Notes under the pieces: model-generated
The model's database searches: none
What the model was told of the DNA's origin: nothing
What the model saw: the letters and a program-made list of their open reading frames with translations, nothing else
Position numbers and translations under genes: made by a program
Shown here: one piece after another, positions 23,109 to 26,347 of the stretch
Numbering within the stretch: position 1 is the first letter of the stretch
Layout: each line of letters begins with the position of its first letter
IMG/VR virus record: IMGVR_UViG_3300043395_002792
Span: 1-26,347 of that record
Direction: 5' to 3' (one strand)
DNA length: 26,347 nucleotides
Source: a virus

Positions 23109-24329
23109 TCACGCAGCACTCTCCAGAACGCGCCTGCGGAAGCCCGTCGCTGCCTGCATGTCATCGCCGCTCACGTACTCGACCTTGATGCCAGCTTCGT
23201 CGGCCTTGTACTCGACCATCTGGTGCAGGTCGTGATAGCGCCAGTTGGTGCCCAGCAGCGTGCCCTTAAGCGCGTCCTTCAGGTCGGTGGTGTCCTCAAG
23301 CTGGATTACCCCGGCCTCGTGGTCGCATGCGAACTTGACCAGCATCCGCGATAGCGCGTGGTTGATGCTTGACTGCGTGCGGTCAATCCGGCCTTGCAGC
23401 GTTTCGGTCGGCGCCAGCTTGCGCGTCACCCCATGTCCGCATCGCGCGTGTTCGGCCTTGCCGCCGCGCTGCACTTCGCGACGCCGCCTGCCGATCACGT
23501 TGCGCATCTGTTTGATCCGGTGCCCGAGAGCGCTGGTGTGTTCCGGCCCAAGGATGGCCGCGCCACACCACGCCGTAAGCGGCACTTCGTAGTCAATCAC
23601 CGCACGGCAGATCACGGCAGGGTTCTGCACCGGCGCGGTCGCCGGCTTGTCGAACGAGATGTGCAGCCACCAGCGGTTGCTGTCGTCGCAACTGATTTCA
23701 AAACTGCGCTGCCGCCAGCCCTGTTCGTCCTGGTCGGGGTTCGTGGCCAGATTGTGCAACCAAGCCTGTGTGCGCGAGTCACGCGGCGGCACGCAGCACA
23801 GCAGCGTCGGGAAGCTGGATTTGTCGCCAGCACGCTGGCCTTGCCCGATGCGCGGCTTGAACACGTATCCGTTGTGCTCTGCGCTGAAGTGCAGCGGGTC
23901 AAACTTGCCTTCCCCGCCGCGCAGCGGCAGCGGCATGTTCAAGCGCATGGTGGGCAGCGCGCGCTCGCCACGCACGAACGACTTCCAGTGGTGCCCGCGC
24001 ACCAGCGCTTGCAGCTTCTGATTCAGACCGCCCGTGATGTATCCGTTGACCGCGCCCGCAGGCGGCGGGGTCTTGCACTTGGGATCAGCGCGCAGGCGTT
24101 CGCCCAGGCGCTGGTTGAGCTGGTCAATGCTTGGCGGCTTGGCGTCGGCATCGCCAGCGCGCTTGCGGTGCCAGGCGATTGCCGATTCGGTCAGATACTC
24201 GTTGGCCAGCAGCCACGCGCGGTGGCGCATCTCACGCAACAGGTTGCCGAGTTCGTCCCACGAGCGATCCAGCGGCTTGATGAGCCGCAGCTTGACCACC
24301 CTGACCACGCGTTTCGTTTCGTTTTCCAT
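23109..24329 (-). CDS. Hypercompact type V (Cas12/TnpB-like) CRISPR effector
   Basis: A 406-residue protein adjacent to the CRISPR array, far shorter than typical Cas12 (about 1000-1300) and Cas12j/CasPhi (about 700-800). The N-terminus (VVKLRLIKPLDRSWDELG, then REMRHRAWLLANEYL) resembles the RNA-binding wedge part of Cas12 and TnpB. RuvC-I is in CRAVIDYEVPLTAWCGA (Asp246, but Glu replaces the usual Gly two residues later). An Arg-rich helix follows (RRRREV, 281-286). RuvC-II is VIQLEDTTDL (Glu345). The usual YKAE-like helix is present (MVEYKADEAGIKVEYV, 371-386), but the protein ends 20 residues later with SGDDMQAATGFRRRVLESAA and no CxxC zinc ribbon. Asp389/Asp390 with AA could be a shortened RuvC-III. 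It may be a binding-only or weakly cutting effector. The start is ATG 24329 (AAGGGA about 7 nt upstream), not the ATG at 24374 inside the degenerate repeat. No known subtype is claimed. Confidence 0.85.
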   Translation of the reverse strand: MENETKRVVRVVKLRLIKPLDRSWDELGNLLREMRHRAWLLANEYLTESAIAWHRKRAGDADAKPPSIDQLNQRLGERLRADPKCKTPPPAGAVNGYITGGLNQKLQALVRGHHWKSFVRGERALPTMRLNMPLPLRGGEGKFDPLHFSAEHNGYVFKPRIGQGQRAGDKSSFPTLLCCVPPRDSRTQAWLHNLATNPDQDEQGWRQRSFEISCDDSNRWWLHISFDKPATAPVQNPAVICRAVIDYEVPLTAWCGAAILGPEHTSALGHRIKQMRNVIGRRRREVQRGGKAEHARCGHGVTRKLAPTETLQGRIDRTQSSINHALSRMLVKFACDHEAGVIQLEDTTDLKDALKGTLLGTNWRYHDLHQMVEYKADEAGIKVEYVSGDDMQAATGFRRRVLESAA

Positions 24330-24339
24330 TTTCGTTTCC

Positions 24340-24375
24340 CTTGCTGTCTGGCCGCATTGGACGGCCACCCACACC
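24340..24375. repeat. Degenerate CRISPR repeat next to the effector start
   Basis: The last 24 bases (plus-strand CCGCATTGGACGGCC to CACACC) match the array repeat with one substitution, A to C at 24367. The first 12 bases are diverged. It ends 11 bases upstream of the effector ATG at 24329, so it lies in the effector's own 5' leader. Confidence 0.85.
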
Positions 24376-24379
24376 AGAA

Positions 24380-24418
24380 CAGGTTCAGGCGTCAGGTTCA
24401 GGCGTCAGGTTCAGGCTT
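24380..24418. repeat. Three tandem 13-bp repeats between degenerate repeat and array
   Basis: CAGGTTCAGGCGT occurs at 24380-24392 and 24393-24405, and once more at 24406-24418 with one change (CTT instead of CGT at the end). With four preceding bases it fills all 43 bp between the degenerate and the first perfect CRISPR repeat, where one spacer of 30 bp would be expected. Confidence 0.85.
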
Positions 24419-24652
24419 CCTGTGACTACCCCGCATTGGACGGCCAACCACACCTGGTACGCCGATGTGAAGGCGTACCTCTCTCCTGTGACTACCCCGC
24501 ATTGGACGGCCAACCACACCCGCGCAGTCGGTTTGGTTGTCTGTGAACAGCCTGTGACTACCCCGCATTGGACGGCCAACCACACCCAGGATTGGGCGCG
24601 GCCGTTGTCGCGATGACCTGTGACTACCCCGCATTGGACGGCCAACCACACC

Positions 24653-24835
24653 GGTCCCGGCGCAACTCTTGACGGGTCAAGGTGTTGGCTGGCTTTCTTT
24701 GTGCGGAAAGTTGTCAATTCGTCCGCCCTGCGTGTAGTCGGTGAGCGTTTTTGCAGCGAACCGTGGCTCGACTTACGCAACACTTCTCACCTCTCGGGCC
24801 TCACAGAGACCCACCCCTTTCGGGTTAGCACTTCC
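24653..24835 (-). promoter_or_regulatory. Putative leader of the CRISPR locus (183 bp, non-coding)
   Basis: This gap between the acidic-protein gene and the array contains no convincing gene. On the minus strand it has a perfect TTGACA (24717-24712), though no TATAAT-like hexamer follows at 16-18 nt. A 6-bp inverted repeat CTTGAC-GG-GTCAAG lies at 24668-24681, 16 bases before the array, as an operator might. At 24729-24739 the plus strand TGCGTGTAGTC resembles the repeat segment TGCGGGGTAGTC, so a minus-strand transcript would carry a short partial complement (anti-repeat). A weak ACCC-GAAAG-GGGT stem at the right end could be the end of the upstream message. Confidence 0.45.
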
Positions 24836-25468
24836 CTACGCCGTCACCTTGCGCTTGCGGCCTTTCTTTTCGGCTTCGGCCTGGAACTCGCCCTTGGCCA
24901 GGGTCTGCTTGCGCTTGGCTTCGTCGCCCTCGCCGTCATCGAATGACTTGTCTTCGCCCAGCGGGTCGGCCTCGCCCTTGATGCGGGCGATTTCCTCCTC
25001 GGGGCTTTCTTCGCCGTCTTCGTCGCTGAACAGTTCCGGGCCATCGCTGACCTTGGGCGCGGTCGGCTCTTCGGACTTCTCGCTGAACTCGACTTCCACC
25101 GCGGCGCCGTCTTCGTCCCCGTTCTGCATCGCCAGCTCCAGCAGCATCGTCGCGTTTACCAACTGCAACGCGCTGGCGCTGCGGAACTCCCACGTCTGGT
25201 AGGCAGGCGTGTCCTTCTGCGCGGCGTTGCGCGTGATCTTCAGCTTGCCGGTCATGGTCACGCTGCGCAGGCCGTCGAACAGGTTGCGCGAGCTGACCTT
25301 CAGAATCCCGTGCTTGGGCAGCGGGTCTTTCTCGTTGCCGGGCGTGACAGCCCCGGCCGGCAGCAACCCGTTGAGCTTCAGCTTCCAGCCGGGTTGGGCA
25401 TCGGTGCCCTTCTGCTTGCTGAATCCGACCAGGATCAGGTTCTCGGTGATGGCTTCTTTCTCCAGCAT
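24836..25468 (-). CDS. Unidentified protein with acidic C-terminal region
   Basis: A 210-residue protein, ATG at 25468 with GAGGA about 7 nt upstream. Residues 8-115 are compact and mixed (ENLILVGFSKQKGTDAQPGW, then TGKLKITRNAAQKDTPAYQT). Residues 117-185 are extremely acidic (SDEDGEESPEEEIARIKGEA). The last 25 residues are basic (EKKGRKRKVTA). An OB-like strand-rich head plus an acidic tail recalls phage single-stranded DNA-binding proteins, though their acidic tails are usually terminal. It follows the RusA-like gene after 14 bases and precedes the CRISPR leader. SSB-like function is a hypothesis. Confidence 0.6.
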   Translation of the reverse strand: MLEKEAITENLILVGFSKQKGTDAQPGWKLKLNGLLPAGAVTPGNEKDPLPKHGILKVSSRNLFDGLRSVTMTGKLKITRNAAQKDTPAYQTWEFRSASALQLVNATMLLELAMQNGDEDGAAVEVEFSEKSEEPTAPKVSDGPELFSDEDGEESPEEEIARIKGEADPLGEDKSFDDGEGDEAKRKQTLAKGEFQAEAEKKGRKRKVTA

Positions 25469-25482
25469 GGGTGTTCCTCGCT

Positions 25483-26103
25483 TTATTCCGCGAGCAGCGC
25501 CCGTTGCGCACTGGCAACCAGGGCCACTCGGACAATCACGCCGGGACGTTCGCCCGGTCGTGCGAATCTTTTGAACGCCGGCAATGCCACCACGACTTTG
25601 CCGACTGGATCTGTGATGCTTGAACCCACGATCTGCCCGTCGTCTTCGACCAGCACGCCGGTCAACCCGTCACGCACCGCGCGCACCAGCTTGTCTTCAT
25701 CGCGCTTGAACACCGGCCATTCCGAGCCCGCGTTGATCGAGTTGCCCGCTGCCGGCTTGCCGTGCTTGTTCAGAACCTCACGCGAAAGGCGGAACTCACA
25801 ACCAAGCAACACCGGCTTGTAGGCGCCGATCGGTGACCGGCCGGCCATGAACGTGCGCGCCGCGGCGTTGACCTGTTTGCGCCATGCGTCAAGCCTCGGG
25901 TCGTCGGCCTTGACGATGCAGCGGTTGGCGTTTTGCGACCAGAAAGCCACCATCGAACCTTCGGGCACTGGCTCGCCATCGACGTTGAATGCGTACACTG
26001 TGGCCGGCAGAAACTCCGGGGGCTTGCCCTGAACCTGGCGCGTCAATGCCGCCCGGATCACGGGGTTCTGCATCGCCTGCTCGGTTGTCATGCGTGCGGT
26101 CAT
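25483..26103 (-). CDS. rusA: RusA-type Holliday-junction resolvase
   Basis: A 206-residue homolog of RusA, a dimeric nuclease that resolves four-way junctions in phage DNA replication or before packaging. The family signature is KRDEDKLVRAVRDGLTGVL (Asp135, Asp137, Asp145) followed by VEDDGQIVGSS (Asp154/Asp155), the acidic residues that bind metal in RusA. The usual 'kPD.DN..Ka..D.L.g' motif has changed to kRDEDKLvRAV, with Asp positions kept. The N-terminal 35 residues are an extra part compared with E. coli RusA (120 residues). The ATG at 26103 sits in an ATGA overlap with the methyltransferase; an alternative ATG at 26091 would remove four residues. Confidence 0.85.
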   Translation of the reverse strand: MTARMTTEQAMQNPVIRAALTRQVQGKPPEFLPATVYAFNVDGEPVPEGSMVAFWSQNANRCIVKADDPRLDAWRKQVNAAARTFMAGRSPIGAYKPVLLGCEFRLSREVLNKHGKPAAGNSINAGSEWPVFKRDEDKLVRAVRDGLTGVLVEDDGQIVGSSITDPVGKVVVALPAFKRFARPGERPGVIVRVALVASAQRALLAE

Positions 26104-26347
26104 GGGCGGCCCCCAGCGAATGCCAGCTTGCCTTGTGACGCCTCGGCCTGGATGCGGCGCTTGGCGATGGCGTAGTATTTTGGTTCCAGCTCGATGCCGA
26201 TGAAGTGGCAACCCATGCGGAGTGCGGCTACGCCGGTTGTGCCGGAGCCCATATATGGATCACACAACGTTTCGCCGCCCTCGAACAGCCTGTGGAGTAG
26301 ACGCTCCATGAACTGTATGGGCTTAGGACTTGGGTGGTCTGGCATCT
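26100..26347 (-). CDS. DNA methyltransferase, C-terminal part
   Basis: About 82 residues visible, cut by the window edge. HPSPKPIQFMERLLHRLF is the usual 'H..qKP..Lm..li' element, then DPYMGSGTTGVAALRMGCHF is the SAM-binding motif I (Asp-Pro-Tyr-Met-Gly-Ser-Gly). IGIELEPKYYAIAKRRI completes the site. These are typical of the beta group of exocyclic amino methyltransferases (N6-adenine or N4-cytosine), in which the catalytic DPPY/SPPY motif lies before motif I, here beyond the window. It may protect phage DNA from host restriction. The visible ATG (26345) is probably internal. It overlaps rusA by ATGA. Confidence 0.8.
   Translation of the reverse strand, partial: MPDHPSPKPIQFMERLLHRLFEGGETLCDPYMGSGTTGVAALRMGCHFIGIELEPKYYAIAKRRIQAEASQGKLAFAGGRP

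Larger units (their letters stand above)
24340..24652. CRISPR. Mini CRISPR array: four 36-bp repeats, three 30-bp spacers, plus one degenerate repeat
   Basis: Identical repeats lie at 24419-24454, 24485-24520, 24551-24586 and 24617-24652; each starts CCTGTGACTACC and ends GGCCAACCACACC on the plus strand. Spacers are 24455-24484, 24521-24550 and 24587-24616, all 30 bp, unlike one another. The unit is exactly 66 bp. A fifth copy at 24340-24375 keeps 23 of 24 bases of the GCATTGG...CACACC end but has lost the other 12. It is separated from the array by 43 bp with three 13-bp repeats. The repeat can fold on either strand (TTGG/CCAA around a 4-nt loop, enclosed by TGTG/CACA). Direction is unresolved: the decayed terminal copy favours minus-strand transcription toward the effector, while the hairpin near the repeat end favours plus. 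No cas1/cas2 accompanies it. Confidence 0.95.

Noticed and set aside
23109-24329. TnpB of an IS200/IS605-type transposon
   Set aside because: No TnpA, no subterminal hairpins or end motifs are visible, the zinc ribbon typical of TnpB is missing and a CRISPR array is adjacent.
24330-24374. Effector start at the ATG in the degenerate repeat (15 extra residues)
   Set aside because: The added residues are translated repeat sequence, and the ATG at 24329 has an AAGGGA at proper distance.
24340-24375. Fifth functional CRISPR repeat
   Set aside because: 12 of 36 bases have diverged and the gap to the next repeat is 43 bp rather than 30, so it is listed as degenerate.
24385-24783. Open minus-strand frame across the array encoding a repeated peptide (VWLAVQCGVVTG)
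   Set aside because: The 66-bp unit is a multiple of three, so any frame free of stops gives a repeated peptide. The identical DNA repeats and dissimilar 30-bp spacers are explained by CRISPR.

Overview
The window is GC-rich DNA of a tailed double-stranded DNA phage (order-level Caudoviricetes), either a free virus or a prophage segment. Almost everything reads on the minus strand, so the transcription order runs from the right end to the left. Genes are packed with ATGA, TGATG, TAATG or GTGA junctions, as expected for a phage late operon. No host gene, rRNA, tRNA or integrase is visible. The GC content and Gram-negative features (a small lipoprotein with a type II lipobox) suggest a proteobacterial host, but this is only an inference.

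Right end (about 24.8-26.3 kb): the C-terminal part of a DNA methyltransferase, a RusA-type Holliday-junction resolvase and an unrecognised 210-residue protein with a very acidic tail. These belong to a DNA-metabolism block.

23.1-24.65 kb: a miniature CRISPR-Cas locus, the most notable content of the window. It has four identical 36-bp repeats with three 30-bp spacers, a degenerate fifth repeat copy, and directly next to that copy a 406-residue type V (Cas12/TnpB-like) protein. The protein keeps recognisable RuvC-I (D246) and RuvC-II (E345) motifs but has no zinc ribbon and at most a vestigial RuvC-III. No cas1, cas2 or cas4 is present. The locus sits between the DNA-metabolism genes and the terminase genes of the phage.

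17-23 kb: the packaging and head module in canonical order: a 50-residue basic protein, small terminase, large terminase, a structured 155-bp gap with a possible promoter, a DUF4055-like portal with a TTG start, scaffold, major capsid protein and a probable capsid cement protein. GC-rich hairpins without U-tracts flank the capsid genes.

7-17 kb: connector and tail genes, mostly of unrecognised families. They include a lectin-like virion protein, possible tail-completion and tail-terminator proteins, a possible tail-tube protein and a 559-residue protein ending in an Ig-like domain. Inside this block is a cluster of four small membrane or lipoprotein genes (12.4-13.6 kb), one encoding only 33 residues, which could be lysis or superinfection-exclusion genes.

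0-7 kb: large tail-tip proteins of 461 and 673 residues and a 1088-residue tail fibre, then the start of one more gene cut by the window edge. A single 73-residue membrane protein gene (6746-6967) lies on the plus strand against the otherwise uniform direction.

No protein over 300 residues looks like a tape-measure protein, so the tail type (short, or long non-contractile) cannot be settled from this window.
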